Shown in pieces: positions 1-8,866 of a DNA stretch of 64,000 nt (position 1 is its first letter; each line of letters begins with the position of its first letter). A program made the translations under genes and the position numbers. The stretch is taken from NCBI GenBank assembly GCA_001683895.1, contig LXQJ01000012.1, forward strand, positions 40,297 to 104,296. The letters run 5' to 3'. A model generated the notes under the pieces. That model was given only the letters and a program-made list of their open reading frames with translations. It was not told the origin of the DNA and made no database searches. Source of the stretch: Luteimonas sp. ANT-B3E (GTDB taxonomy: Bacteria > Pseudomonadota > Gammaproteobacteria > Xanthomonadales > Xanthomonadaceae).

Positions 1-2900
1 GGGGCGATTTCAGCGCGGTGATCCAGCCGTCGCGTCTGGCGCTGGACAACCAGGTACTCGAGGCCGCACCGCTGGTGGTCGACGTCTTCGACGGCCGCAT
101 CACCGCGCGCGGACGCGGCGACTTCAGCGACCGCGACGACGCATCGTTCCGGTTCTCGGTGGCCGCGCGCGGGCTGGTGTTCGCCCCGGCGGGCGATCCC
201 GACGATCCCGCCGCCGTGCCGCCGCCGGCGATCCGCGCCGACGCCGACCTCGGCATCGCCGGTACGCCCGAAGCGTGGACCACGACCGGCACCGCCACCC
301 TGCGCCGCGACGGCGAGGAAGCCGCGCTGGTGGTCGATGCCCGCGGCAACCGTGAAGCGGCCACGCTGCGCCAGCTGCGCGCGACGATGCCGACCGGCAG
401 CCTCGACGCCACCGGCCGCATCGCGTGGGTGCCTGCGCTGGGCTGGGACCTCGAGGCCACGCTGGCGGGATTCGACCCGGGCTACTTCGCGGCTGCGTTC
501 CCTGGGGCGGTTGACGGCAGCCTGGCCAGCACGGGCACTACCCGCGACGACGGCGGCCTCGACATCGCCGCCGAGGCGACGTCGCTCGGCGGGACACTGC
601 GCGGCCGCCGCCTCACTGGCGAAGCGCGGATGACGATGCAGGGCGCCGCCACCGGCCAGCCGGCGGCACCGGCGCGCTATGAGGGCGAGGTCGCGCTGGG
701 GCTGGGCGGGAGCCGCATCGACGCCCGCGGTACCGTGGATGATCGCGTCGACATCGACGCCACGCTGGCGCCGCTGCAGCTCGACGACCTGCTGCCGACC
801 GCCGCCGGCACGCTGCGCGGGTCGCTGGCGGTGACCGGCGCACGGACCGCTCCCGACATCGCCGTCGACCTTGACGGCAGCGGCCTGCGCTACGGCGCCT
901 ACACCGCCCGGACGCTACGGATCGACGGCAACCTGCCGTGGTCCGGCGGCGGCGGCCAGCTCGCGCTGGACGCCAGCGGCGTACAGGCCGGCGTCGCGCT
1001 GGACACGGTCGCGGTGCGCGCCCGCGGCGCGGTCGAGGACCTGGCGCTGGAAGTCGACGCGCGTGGCGAGATCGGCACGCTGGCACTGGCCGGCGACGCC
1101 CGCCGCGGCGGCGCGGGCTGGCAGGGCCAGCTGGCGTCGCTGCGGCTGGCGCCGGCGCGCGGCGCGGCCTGGCAGCTGCAATCCCCGGCGCGCTTCAGCC
1201 AGGCGCCGGGCCGGTTCACGCTGTCGGCGAGCTGCTTCTCCTCGGGCAAGGGATCGCTGTGCGCCAGCGCCGACTGGCCGCAGGGCGGGCTGACCGTCGA
1301 CGGCAACGGGCTGCCGCTCGCGCTTGCCACCCCCTACCTGCCCGCACGCAGCGACCGCCGGCCATGGCTGCTGCGCGGCGAGATCGCGATCGACGCCCAG
1401 GTGCGGCCATCGGGCGCCGCCTACGCCGGCAACATCACCGTGACGTCGCCCGGCGGCGGCCTGCGCCTGAGCGAGCGTGCGCGGCGCGATGTGCTCGACT
1501 ACAGCGACCTCGCCTTCGAAACGCGTTTCGACGCCAACGCGGTGCGCGCCACGCTGGCGACCAGCTTCAACGGCGATGGCCGCATCGATGCCCGCATCGA
1601 GACCGGCTGGCAGCCGACCTCGCCTCTGGGCGGCGAGGTCGCGTTCGACATCACCGAACTGACCTGGATGGAGCTGCTGTCGCCGGACATCGTGGATCCG
1701 ACCGGCACGCTGAGCGGCCGCCTGACGCTCGCCGGCACGCGCGGTGCGCCGGCGCTGGGTGGCCAGGCGCGGCTGTCGGCGTTCACCACCGAAGTGCCGG
1801 CGCTGGGCATTGTGCTCGAGCAGGGAGATGTGAGGCTGGACGCGCGGGCCGACGGCACCGCGGCGATCACTGGCAGCGTGCGCTCCGGCGGCGGTGTGCT
1901 CAACCTCGACGGCACACTCGGCTGGCGAAGTGACGACAGTGGCGGCACCGCGCCGCTGGTGCTCAACGTGCGCGGCACCGATGTGCTGGTCTCCGACACC
2001 CGCGACCTGCGCGCGGTCGCCAGCCCGGACCTGGTGGTGCGCATCGCCGCGGACGAGCCGCTGTCGGTCAGCGGCACTGTCGCCATTCCCAGCGCCACGA
2101 TCGACCTCGAGCGCCTCGACCAGGGGGTGTCGGCGTCACCCGACGTGGTCGTGCTGGACCCGGTTGATCCGGAGCGCAACGCCAGCGCCGCGCCAATCGA
2201 CCTCGACCTCACACTGGCGTTGGGTGACGACGTGCGCCTGAGGGGGTTTGGACTGGACGGCACGCTGGGCGGGTCGCTGCGCGTGCGCTCGCCCGCGGGC
2301 CGCGAAATGACCGCCACCGGCGCGCTCGAAGTCGGCGGCGAATACGCGGCCTATGGTCAGGAACTGCAGGTCACCCGTGGCGAGCTGCGATGGTCAAACG
2401 GCCCGGTCGGCGACCCGATCCTGAACATCCGCGCCGAGCGACGGATCGATGTAGAGGGCATTACCGCCGGGATCGACGTCACCGGGCGCGCCAGCGCGCC
2501 GCAGGCAAGGGTATGGAGCGAGCCTGCAACCACCGAATCCGAGGCACTGTCTTACCTGGCGCTCGGGCGGTCGACGTCCAACCTGTCCAGCGCCGAGGGC
2601 CAGCAGCTCAACGCAGCATCCGCCGCGCTCAACGCAGGCGGCAACCTGCTGGCATCGCAGATCGGCAGCCGTATCGGGCTCGACAGCGCCGGCGTGACGG
2701 AGTCACGCGCGCTCGGCGGCAGCGTGCTCGGCATCGGCAAGCAGCTGTCGCCGAAGCTCTACGTCGGCTTCGGTGTGTCCCTGCTCGGCACCGGCCAGGT
2801 GCTGATGCTGAGGTACCTGTTGGGTCGCGGCTTCGATGCCGAGATCGAGTCGTCGACGCTTGAAAGCCGCGGCTCGGTGAACTGGCGCCGCGAGAACTAA
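1..2900 (+). CDS. tamB: Translocation and assembly module protein TamB (3' part)
   Basis: This is the C-terminal 965 residues of a TamB/YtfN-type protein; the reading frame is open back to the window edge, so the 5' end is missing and the ORF-track GTG at 18 is not a real start. TamB is an inner-membrane-anchored periplasmic protein that works with the outer-membrane barrel TamA in outer-membrane protein and lipid homeostasis. The visible part is a long run of repetitive beta-rich sequence (alternating Gly/Asp/Ala with hydrophobics, many LxLDxxAR-like strands), as expected of the beta-taco fold. It ends in the conserved C-terminal DUF490 region with SEALSYLALGR and LSPKLYVGFGVSL. tamA would be expected just upstream, outside the window. 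The family assignment is firm; function in this organism is inferred from the family. Confidence 0.93.
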   Translation, partial: GDFSAVIQPSRLALDNQVLEAAPLVVDVFDGRITARGRGDFSDRDDASFRFSVAARGLVFAPAGDPDDPAAVPPPAIRADADLGIAGTPEAWTTTGTATLRRDGEEAALVVDARGNREAATLRQLRATMPTGSLDATGRIAWVPALGWDLEATLAGFDPGYFAAAFPGAVDGSLASTGTTRDDGGLDIAAEATSLGGTLRGRRLTGEARMTMQGAATGQPAAPARYEGEVALGLGGSRIDARGTVDDRVDIDATLAPLQLDDLLPTAAGTLRGSLAVTGARTAPDIAVDLDGSGLRYGAYTARTLRIDGNLPWSGGGGQLALDASGVQAGVALDTVAVRARGAVEDLALEVDARGEIGTLALAGDARRGGAGWQGQLASLRLAPARGAAWQLQSPARFSQAPGRFTLSASCFSSGKGSLCASADWPQGGLTVDGNGLPLALATPYLPARSDRRPWLLRGEIAIDAQVRPSGAAYAGNITVTSPGGGLRLSERARRDVLDYSDLAFETRFDANAVRATLATSFNGDGRIDARIETGWQPTSPLGGEVAFDITELTWMELLSPDIVDPTGTLSGRLTLAGTRGAPALGGQARLSAFTTEVPALGIVLEQGDVRLDARADGTAAITGSVRSGGGVLNLDGTLGWRSDDSGGTAPLVLNVRGTDVLVSDTRDLRAVASPDLVVRIAADEPLSVSGTVAIPSATIDLERLDQGVSASPDVVVLDPVDPERNASAAPIDLDLTLALGDDVRLRGFGLDGTLGGSLRVRSPAGREMTATGALEVGGEYAAYGQELQVTRGELRWSNGPVGDPILNIRAERRIDVEGITAGIDVTGRASAPQARVWSEPATTESEALSYLALGRSTSNLSSAEGQQLNAASAALNAGGNLLASQIGSRIGLDSAGVTESRALGGSVLGIGKQLSPKLYVGFGVSLLGTGQVLMLRYLLGRGFDAEIESSTLESRGSVNWRREN

Positions 2901-2915
2901 CTGTTTGACGGTCCT

Positions 2916-3080
2916 TTGCCAGGTTTGTCGATCACGCATACACCGCTGGAGATCGACACCGGCTTGGCCGGGCGGCCGCCGATCACGCGGCAGGATGTCG
3001 AGGCTGCCTCGGGCAGCGTGATCGCGGGGGCTAGACAAGCATGTCGCCGCCTCGTGCCTGGTGACGATTGGCGCGACTGA
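2916..3080 (+). CDS. Possible small ORF or gene remnant downstream of tamB
   Basis: Immediately after the tamB stop codon and in the same frame, an open stretch of about 59 codons ends at TGA 3080. A TTG at 2916 or 2925 could start it. Codons of the middle part, such as the run PLEIDTGLAGRPPITRQDVE, have G or C in nearly every third position, which looks like coding sequence; the end (AGA CAA GCA TGT) does not. No family is recognised. It could be a small protein, a decayed gene, or read-through sequence of no function. It is too short to appear in the ORF track. Confidence 0.25.
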   Translation: MPGLSITHTPLEIDTGLAGRPPITRQDVEAASGSVIAGARQACRRLVPGDDWRD

Positions 3081-3104
3081 CCAGGACGACGGTCGCGTCG
3101 CCGG

Positions 3105-4433
3105 TCAGGGCAGAACGCGCACTCCGCGCAACTGCGCTGCCCCGTCGACAACATCGGTCCAGACCACGTACGCGACGCCGTCGCGCAGGGCCAGCTTCGG
3201 GAAACCGGTTTCATGGCCGCGGCCGGCGAGGCGCGCCAGCTGCAGTCGCTCGTGCTCGGTCGCAAGGTCGGCGCTGCGCCGCGACAGCCACAGCGACTGG
3301 CCCTGCGCGTCCTCGCGCAGCCACAGCGACCAGGCCTCGCCATCGCCGAACGCGACGTCGACGCGGCCAAGCACGGCCTCGCCCTCGTCCAGCACCACGG
3401 CCGCGGCGAAGCTGTCGCCGGCGTCGGCGCTGCGCGCCAGCCGCACCTGCGGCGCGTCGCCCGGCGCGGTATACCAGCCCACCAGTACCTCGTCGCCGGC
3501 GGCCGCGGCTGCGGGACCATTGACCGGGCATGCCGGTGTGGTCCAGCCGTCGCCGTGGACGGCCGCCGGCGTGGCCCAGCCGCCGTCGCCCAGGCGAGTG
3601 GCGAGGATGTCGCGGACCTCGTCGTCGGTGCGTCCGCGATAGACCAGCAGCGGTCCGCGGGCGGTCACCGCGACGTCGGTCTGGCAGCAGTCGCAGGCAC
3701 TCGCGGCGATGGTGGCCGTATCACCGGTGCGCAGCGTAGCGTCGACCACGTTGGCACGCAGCGTGGTGCGTGCGCCGCCGTGACCGTCGTGGCCGTCAGG
3801 ATCGGCCGTCGCACCCGGGTTGCCAGCGGCGTGCCCCGGGTGCCGGGCGAGCGCGGGATCGCCGCCTTCCAGCCACGCGATCCCGACCGACGCGGCGCCC
3901 TGCGGCCACAGCGATACGAAGCCATGCTGCGCCGACACGCGGTCATAGGGCACCAGCGGCGTGCTCCAGCGCGCGCCGCCGTTGCGCGACGTGGCCAGCA
4001 TGATGTCGTGCGCCTGCGAGCCGTCGCCGCGCTGCTGCAGCCAGTGCACCCAGAGTGCGCCGTCGGCGGCCGCGACGATATGCGGCGTGTCGGCGCGGTT
4101 GACCAGCATGCTGTTGCCGATCGCGACTGTCATTGGCGCGCTCTGCCAGCGACCGGCGGCGGAGTCGAACGCGGAGAACTGCAGGATGTGGCGGCGGCCA
4201 AGCTGCGAATTGACCCATGCCAGCAGCAGCCGGCCGTCGGGCGCAACCACCAGGTCCGGCAGCGCCGATCCCGGCAGGTTGGCGGGCAGCGGCCAGGCCT
4301 CGACCCGGCTGGCGGCGGTGGGGTCGGTGCGCGCCGGTGCGCTGGCGGCGGCGGTGGGCGGCGCCGCGTCGCGCGCGCACCCAGCGAGCAGCGCCGCTGC
4401 CAGCACGGCGATCAGGTGAAGAGGGGTTCGCAT
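3105..4433 (-). CDS. Secreted BNR/sialidase-like beta-propeller lipoprotein
   Basis: A 442-residue protein starting at MRTPLHLIAV, with a lipoprotein signal (LAAALLAGC) followed by an Ala/Pro/Thr linker. The ORF-track start at 4463 was rejected because it runs into the divergent gene at 4456. The body holds repeated beta-propeller-like blades with Asp-box-type signatures (SRNGGARW, SADAGDSF), as in BNR/sialidase-fold proteins. A DCC-type cluster (ACDCCQTD) and a His/Gly/Asp-rich stretch (DPDGHDGHGG) are unusual and could bind metal. No catalytic sialidase residues can be assigned with confidence, so enzymatic activity is not claimed. It is divergent from the DUF2007 gene with only 22 bp between start codons, so the two promoters must overlap. 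Confidence 0.7.
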   Translation of the reverse strand: MRTPLHLIAVLAAALLAGCARDAAPPTAAASAPARTDPTAASRVEAWPLPANLPGSALPDLVVAPDGRLLLAWVNSQLGRRHILQFSAFDSAAGRWQSAPMTVAIGNSMLVNRADTPHIVAAADGALWVHWLQQRGDGSQAHDIMLATSRNGGARWSTPLVPYDRVSAQHGFVSLWPQGAASVGIAWLEGGDPALARHPGHAAGNPGATADPDGHDGHGGARTTLRANVVDATLRTGDTATIAASACDCCQTDVAVTARGPLLVYRGRTDDEVRDILATRLGDGGWATPAAVHGDGWTTPACPVNGPAAAAAGDEVLVGWYTAPGDAPQVRLARSADAGDSFAAAVVLDEGEAVLGRVDVAFGDGEAWSLWLREDAQGQSLWLSRRSADLATEHERLQLARLAGRGHETGFPKLALRDGVAYVVWTDVVDGAAQLRGVRVLP

Positions 4434-4455
4434 CGCCCAAGGGTACCGTAGCCGC

Positions 4456-4839
4456 ATGTTCACCCTCGTCGCCAGCTACCTCGACCCCATCGAAGCGCAG
4501 ATCGCGCGCGGCCTGCTGGCAGCCGAGGGCATCGAGGCGCACGTTGGCGACGACCAGATCGCGCTGGCCAACTGGGAATGGCGGCTTGCGGTCGGTGGCA
4601 CCAAGCTGCGGGTACGCGCCGACCAGGCCGACCATGCACGGGCGGTGCTGCGCGACCTCGATGCCGGTGCGTACCGGCTCGACGACGACGATGACGCCGC
4701 GACGCGAAATCCCGAGCTGTCCGCGCCGGACCGCGAGTCGCCGTCCAGCCGCCTGGCGTGGCTGGGCGCGGTGCTGCTGGGGTTGCCGCTGCCGTGGCGC
4801 CGGCGGGCTTCGGACGACGACGCGACGCGCCAGGTCTGA
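4456..4839 (+). CDS. DUF2007-domain protein
   Basis: A 127-residue protein whose first 70 residues match the DUF2007 (putative signal-transducing) fold: FTLVASYLDPIEAQIARGLL, then an alternating pattern leading to GGTKLRVRADQADHARAVL. Such domains are found alone in many proteobacteria and are thought to bind a small ligand or protein, but no biochemical role is established. The C-terminal part is charged (DDDDDAATRNP), then has a short hydrophobic segment (LAWLGAVLLGLPL) that could touch the membrane. It converges on mnmG with a 7-nt gap between stop codons. Confidence 0.7.
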   Translation: MFTLVASYLDPIEAQIARGLLAAEGIEAHVGDDQIALANWEWRLAVGGTKLRVRADQADHARAVLRDLDAGAYRLDDDDDAATRNPELSAPDRESPSSRLAWLGAVLLGLPLPWRRRASDDDATRQV

Positions 4840-4846
4840 GCCGCCG

Positions 4847-6751
4847 TCAGGCCACCTGCGCCCGCCGCGCGCGCGCCAGGTGCACCAGCAGCAGGGAGAT
4901 TGCTGCCGGCGTCATCCCCGGGATGCGCTGCGCCTGGCCGACGGTGTCCGGTCGCACGCGCTCGAGCTTCTGCCGCGTCTCCGCCGACAGTCCGTGCACC
5001 GACGCATAGTCGAAGCCGTCGGCGATCACGGAGTCCTCGTTGCGGCGCTGACGTGCGATCTCCTGCTGCTGGCGCACGAGGTAGCCGGCGTACTTGGTGC
5101 CAATCTCGACCTGCTCGGCGACTGCCGGGTCGGCGACCGGCGGGCCGAACGCCGGCAGCGCGGCAAGCCGCGCGTAGTCCAGCTCCGGCCGCCGCAGGAG
5201 GTCGAGCCCGCTGCTCTCCCGACTGATCTCGATGCCGAGCCGCGCGACCGCGTCGCGCCCGGCGGCGTTGCGCGGCGACGCCCAGATCGCGCCGAGGCGC
5301 GCGGTCTCGGCGTCCACCGCGTCACGCTTGCGTGCAAACGCTTCCCAGCGCACGTCGTCGACCAGCCCCAGATCGCGGCCGATCGCGGTCAGCCGCCGGT
5401 CGGCATTGTCCTCGCGCAGCTGCAGCCGGTATTCCGCGCGCGAGGTGAACATGCGGTATGGCTCGGTGGTGCCGTGGGTCACCAGGTCGTCGACCAGCAC
5501 CCCGATGTAGGCCTGGTCGCGGCGCGGTGACCAGGCAGGCAGCCCGCGCGCGTACCGGGACGCGTTGACGCCCGCCAGCAAGCCCTGCGCTGCCGCCTCC
5601 TCGTAGCCGGTGGTGCCGTTGACCTGGCCGGCGAAGAACAGCCCGGCAATGGCGTGGGTCTCCAGAGACGCGCGCAGCCCGCGTGGATCGAAGTAGTCAT
5701 ATTCGATGGCGTATCCCGGCCGCGTCAGGTGCGCACCGGCGAAGCCGCGGATCGACCGCACCAGCGCCACCTGCACCTCGAACGGCAGCGAGGTCGAGAT
5801 CCCGTTGGGATAGACCTCGGCGACATCGAGCCCCTCGGGTTCGACGAAGACCTGGTGGCTGTCCTTGTCGCCGAAGCGCACCACCTTGTCCTCGATGGAG
5901 GGGCAATAGCGCGGCCCGGTGCCCGAGATCTCTCCGGAGTACAGCGGCGACCGGTGCAGCGCCGCGCGGATGATGTCGTGGGTCAGGGCCGATGTGTGGG
6001 TGATCCAGCACGGCACCTGCCGCGGGTGGTCGCGACGGCTGCCCATGAACGAGAACACCGGCCGCGGGTCGTCCCCGGGCTGGCGCTCCATCAGGGCGTA
6101 GTCGAGCGTGCGGCCGTCGATGCGCGGCGGCGTGCCGGTCTTGAGGCGGCCGACGACGAACGGGCGCTCACGCAGGCGCTGCGCCAACGTGGTCGCCGGC
6201 GGCGCGCCGGCGCGGCCGCCGTCGTGCTGGTGCTCGCCCACGTGGATGCGGCCGGCAAGGAAGGTACCGGCGGTGAGCACGACGGCCGACGCACCGAAGC
6301 GCTGGCCCGATGCGGTCACGACGCCGCGCACCATGTCATCGCCGCCGTCGCTGTCAACCAGCAGGTCGTCGACAGCACCCTGGAACAGCGACAGCCCCGG
6401 CTGGGACTCGACTGCGCGGCGGATGTGGCCGCGATAGAGGTCGCGGTCGGCCTGGCAGCGGGTGGCGCGGACGGCGGGGCCCTTCGACGCGTTGAGCCGA
6501 CGCCACTGGATGCCGGCGGCATCGGCGGCACGCGCCATGACGCCGCCAAGGGCGTCGATCTCGCGCACCAGATGGCCCTTGCCGATGCCGCCGATCGCCG
6601 GGTTGCAGCTCATCGCGCCGATGGTGTCGATGGCATGGGTCAGCAGCAGGGTGCGGGCGCCGCTGCGAGCGGCCGCCAGCGCAGCCTCGGTGCCGGCGTG
6701 GCCCCCGCCGATGACGATGACGTCGTAGCGGTGCAGGTCGGGGATCGACAT
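4847..6751 (-). CDS. mnmG: tRNA uridine-5-carboxymethylaminomethyl(34) synthesis enzyme MnmG (GidA)
   Basis: MnmG is the FAD-dependent subunit that, with the GTPase MnmE, installs the carboxymethylaminomethyl group on U34 of certain tRNAs. The 634-residue protein starts at [17 protein letters not shown]; the ORF track adds 87 upstream residues of non-conserved Arg/Pro-rich sequence that should be dropped. Visible signatures are the N-terminal dinucleotide-binding motif [30 protein letters not shown], and the C-terminal family block [20 protein letters not shown]. Length fits the family (about 630). Its partner mnmE is in this window at 54-55.5 kb. A possible promoter (TTGCGC, 18 nt, GATACC on the minus strand) lies just upstream of the start. 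Confidence 0.96.
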   Translation of the reverse strand: MSIPDLHRYDVIVIGGGHAGTEAALAAARSGARTLLLTHAIDTIGAMSCNPAIGGIGKGHLVREIDALGGVMARAADAAGIQWRRLNASKGPAVRATRCQADRDLYRGHIRRAVESQPGLSLFQGAVDDLLVDSDGGDDMVRGVVTASGQRFGASAVVLTAGTFLAGRIHVGEHQHDGGRAGAPPATTLAQRLRERPFVVGRLKTGTPPRIDGRTLDYALMERQPGDDPRPVFSFMGSRRDHPRQVPCWITHTSALTHDIIRAALHRSPLYSGEISGTGPRYCPSIEDKVVRFGDKDSHQVFVEPEGLDVAEVYPNGISTSLPFEVQVALVRSIRGFAGAHLTRPGYAIEYDYFDPRGLRASLETHAIAGLFFAGQVNGTTGYEEAAAQGLLAGVNASRYARGLPAWSPRRDQAYIGVLVDDLVTHGTTEPYRMFTSRAEYRLQLREDNADRRLTAIGRDLGLVDDVRWEAFARKRDAVDAETARLGAIWASPRNAAGRDAVARLGIEISRESSGLDLLRRPELDYARLAALPAFGPPVADPAVAEQVEIGTKYAGYLVRQQQEIARQRRNEDSVIADGFDYASVHGLSAETRQKLERVRPDTVGQAQRIPGMTPAAISLLLVHLARARRAQVA

Positions 6752-6923
6752 CGTCGGGCTCTGGCGTTGGCGTGGTGCCATGGTATCGGCACGTCGGGGC
6801 GCGGTGCGCAACCAGGGTTGGCACGCAACCTGCGTACACCTCTGGCGCACCCGGAATGGCGGCGCCGTAGGGCGCGGCCGGAGATTGGAACAGGGCTGGC
6901 CACGTGCATGCCGGGGAAGCGCA

Positions 6924-6961
6924 GGGGTCGGACGTCGGGGGACGTCCGGCCCCGTTTTTTT
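6924..6961 (+). terminator. Strong intrinsic terminator, plus strand, no upstream plus-strand gene
   Basis: A 13-bp stem (GGGGTCGGACGTC with GACGTCCGGCCCC, one G-U pair) closes a GGGG loop and is followed by G and an eight-T tract. This is a textbook Rho-independent terminator for plus-strand transcription. The T-tract is on the wrong side to serve the minus-strand lipoprotein gene or mnmG, so it must end an unannotated plus-strand transcript or be a relic. Confidence 0.8.
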
Positions 6962-7006
6962 TGCGTCACCTGGCCAGCGCGTGGCGCTGGGCCGGCGATC
7001 AGGAGC

Positions 7007-7060
7007 CGACACCCGACAGGAGCGGAACAGGGGGGATCCGGAATCCCCCGCCGGGTGTCG
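7007..7060. repeat. Nested inverted repeat (structured element)
   Basis: Outer arms CGACACCCG and CGGGTGTCG (9 bp, perfect) enclose an inner hairpin GGGGGAT-CCGGA-ATCCCCC (7 bp, perfect) with a 15-nt/2-nt asymmetric internal loop. It could fold on either strand. There is no T-tract, so it is not a standard terminator. An ATG opening a 29-codon ORF starts two bases after it. Confidence 0.6.
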
Positions 7061-7160
7061 ACATGGGTCAGACCAAGAAACGTCCTATTGCGACGCATCC
7101 GGTCAGTCGGGCCAGCTTGCGACCAACGCGCGGCCGCCGCAAGTGCCCGTAAGGCGCGGA

Positions 7161-7781
7161 TCAGGGGCGGGCGTCGCGGATCCGGTTGCGCGCGCCACCT
7201 GACGGACGGGGGGCTGGCATAGGGCGGGACGCCGGCGCCGAGATCCGCGACGGCCTGTCGTCAGCGCCTCGGAACGACGCCGGCGCAGGGGCGGACTGGA
7301 CGGGCGTTGAACCCATCCGCACGCGCGGACCGCGATCCAGCTTCGGATTCGACGCGCCGCGCTGTCCGGGGTCCACACCGATCACACCCGTCGGCCGGCC
7401 CTGGCTGACGTTGCCCGGCTTGTTGGGAAAGACAGTCGCCCCTGGCGGGTAATCGAAGCCACTGATCGGCTTGTTGGGCACCATCACCCGGCGGGGTGTC
7501 TGATCGACATGGCCCCTCCGGGGATACGGATACGCCGGGGCGTAGCCGTAGTACGGATAGCCGTAGCCGCCGTAGGAGAAGTACGGGTCGCGATACCCGT
7601 AGCCGACGCCGCCATACCCGTATCCCACGCCGCCGTACCCATAGCCGTGGGGGGCGCCGTAGGACGAGCCGCGGCCATGGTAGTAGTCGCCGCCGGTGGC
7701 GCCACGGTACCCGTAGCCGCTCGACACGCAGCCGCTGAGTCCGGCGGCGGCGAGAAGCGCGATGGAAAGCCTGCGGATCAT
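7161..7781 (-). CDS. Gly/Tyr-rich lipoprotein
   Basis: A 206-residue protein starting at MIRRLSIALLAAAGLSGC, a clear lipoprotein signal with lipobox LSGC; the ORF-track start 15 residues upstream lacks support. Residues about 20-85 are a low-complexity Gly/Tyr region with repeated GYGYGGVGYGY units. The rest is Pro/Arg/Gly-rich (VMVPNKPISGFDYPPG, VFPNKPGNVSQGRP) without a recognised domain. The product is expected to be anchored in an outer or inner membrane leaflet. No function can be assigned; Tyr/Gly-rich envelope proteins of this style are common in the order. Confidence 0.7.
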   Translation of the reverse strand: MIRRLSIALLAAAGLSGCVSSGYGYRGATGGDYYHGRGSSYGAPHGYGYGGVGYGYGGVGYGYRDPYFSYGGYGYPYYGYAPAYPYPRRGHVDQTPRRVMVPNKPISGFDYPPGATVFPNKPGNVSQGRPTGVIGVDPGQRGASNPKLDRGPRVRMGSTPVQSAPAPASFRGADDRPSRISAPASRPMPAPRPSGGARNRIRDARP

Positions 7782-7900
7782 GGCGTTACCCCTGTTTGTC
7801 AGTACCCCACCATCGGCCTGACGCATTGAATTGGCGCTTAACCCTGTCGGTGGCGTTCACGCAGCCATCAAGCAACCGGCGCGTCGGCTAACCTGTAAGG

Positions 7901-8866
7901 ATGTCTGCGTCCTCCCCGTGCCCGCCCGGATTCGACGACCTGCTTGCCGCTGCGGCGCGGATCGCCGTGCATGCGCACGCCACGCCGGTGCTGCGCTCCT
8001 CGACCGTCGACGGGCTCGCTGGATGCCGCATCGCGTTCAAGGCCGAGCACCTGCAGCGCGGCGGCGCGTTCAAGTTCCGCGGCGCGTGCAACGCGGCGTG
8101 GGCGCTGCCGACCGAGGCGGTGCCGCGCGGCGTGGCGACCCATTCCTCAGGCAACCACGGCGCCGCGCTGGCGCTGGCGGCCCGCAGCCGCGGCATGCCT
8201 TGCCATGTCGTCGTGCCTGATGGCGCGGTCGCAGCCAAGGTCGCCGCGATCGCCGCATACGGTGCGGTCATGCACCGCTGTGCACTCGGCATCGCCGCGC
8301 GCGAGGCTGCGTGCGCGCAGGTAGTGGCCACGCACGGTGCGACCCTGGTGCATCCCTATGCCGACCCGCTGGTGATCGCCGGCCAGGGCACCGCCGCGCT
8401 CGAACTGCTGCGCGAGGCCGGACCGTTGGACGCGCTGGTGGTGCCGGTCGGCGGCGGCGGCCTCGCCGCCGGCACCGCGATTGCGATGCGCGCTCTCGCG
8501 CCCGGCTGCCGGCTGTACCTCGCCGAGCCGTCTGGCGCGGCGGACACCTCGGCGTCGCTGCGTGACGGGACGCTGGTCGCGGGAGACCCGCCGGACACGG
8601 TCTGCGATGGCCTCCGCGGGACCCTGGGCGCGCCGAACTTCGCCCTGCTGTACGCCGACGACGTCGAGGTGATCGAGGTCGACGACGTCGACACCGTCGC
8701 GGCGATGCGGCTGCTGGCCATGCGCACCAAGCAGCTGGTCGAACCCTCTTCGGCGATCGCGCTCGCCGCGGTGCTCGCCCGGCCGCGCACCTTCGCCGGG
8801 CTGCGGGTCGGCATCGTGCTGTCGGGCGGCAACGTCGACCTCGACGCCCTGCCCTGGACCGCCTGA
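7901..8866 (+). CDS. PLP-dependent threonine/serine ammonia-lyase-like protein
   Basis: A 321-residue fold-type II PLP enzyme. The cofactor lysine lies in GGAFKFRGA, the substrate-loop motif in THSSGNHGAALALAA, and the phosphate-binding glycine loop in PVGGGGLAAG. The short length without a C-terminal ACT regulatory domain fits a catabolic threonine/serine dehydratase or a serine racemase-like enzyme rather than allosteric biosynthetic IlvA. Reaction: deamination of L-threonine or L-serine to 2-oxobutyrate or pyruvate (family-based), or racemisation. The stop codon overlaps the start of the ydcF-like gene (TGATG), so the two are translationally coupled. Confidence 0.85.
   Translation: MSASSPCPPGFDDLLAAAARIAVHAHATPVLRSSTVDGLAGCRIAFKAEHLQRGGAFKFRGACNAAWALPTEAVPRGVATHSSGNHGAALALAARSRGMPCHVVVPDGAVAAKVAAIAAYGAVMHRCALGIAAREAACAQVVATHGATLVHPYADPLVIAGQGTAALELLREAGPLDALVVPVGGGGLAAGTAIAMRALAPGCRLYLAEPSGAADTSASLRDGTLVAGDPPDTVCDGLRGTLGAPNFALLYADDVEVIEVDDVDTVAAMRLLAMRTKQLVEPSSAIALAAVLARPRTFAGLRVGIVLSGGNVDLDALPWTA

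Larger units (their letters stand above)
6752..7160. other. 409-nt intergenic region with orphan terminator and structured element
   Basis: The region between mnmG and the next gene (both on the minus strand) has no convincing protein gene. It contains a plus-strand intrinsic terminator without any plus-strand gene before it, a nested inverted repeat at 7007-7060, and a 29-codon ATG-initiated ORF (7063-7152) directly after that repeat, encoding a very basic peptide ([12 protein letters not shown]...). The mnmG promoter should lie at the left edge. Together these suggest a small RNA or a decayed element, but neither is proven. Confidence 0.4.
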
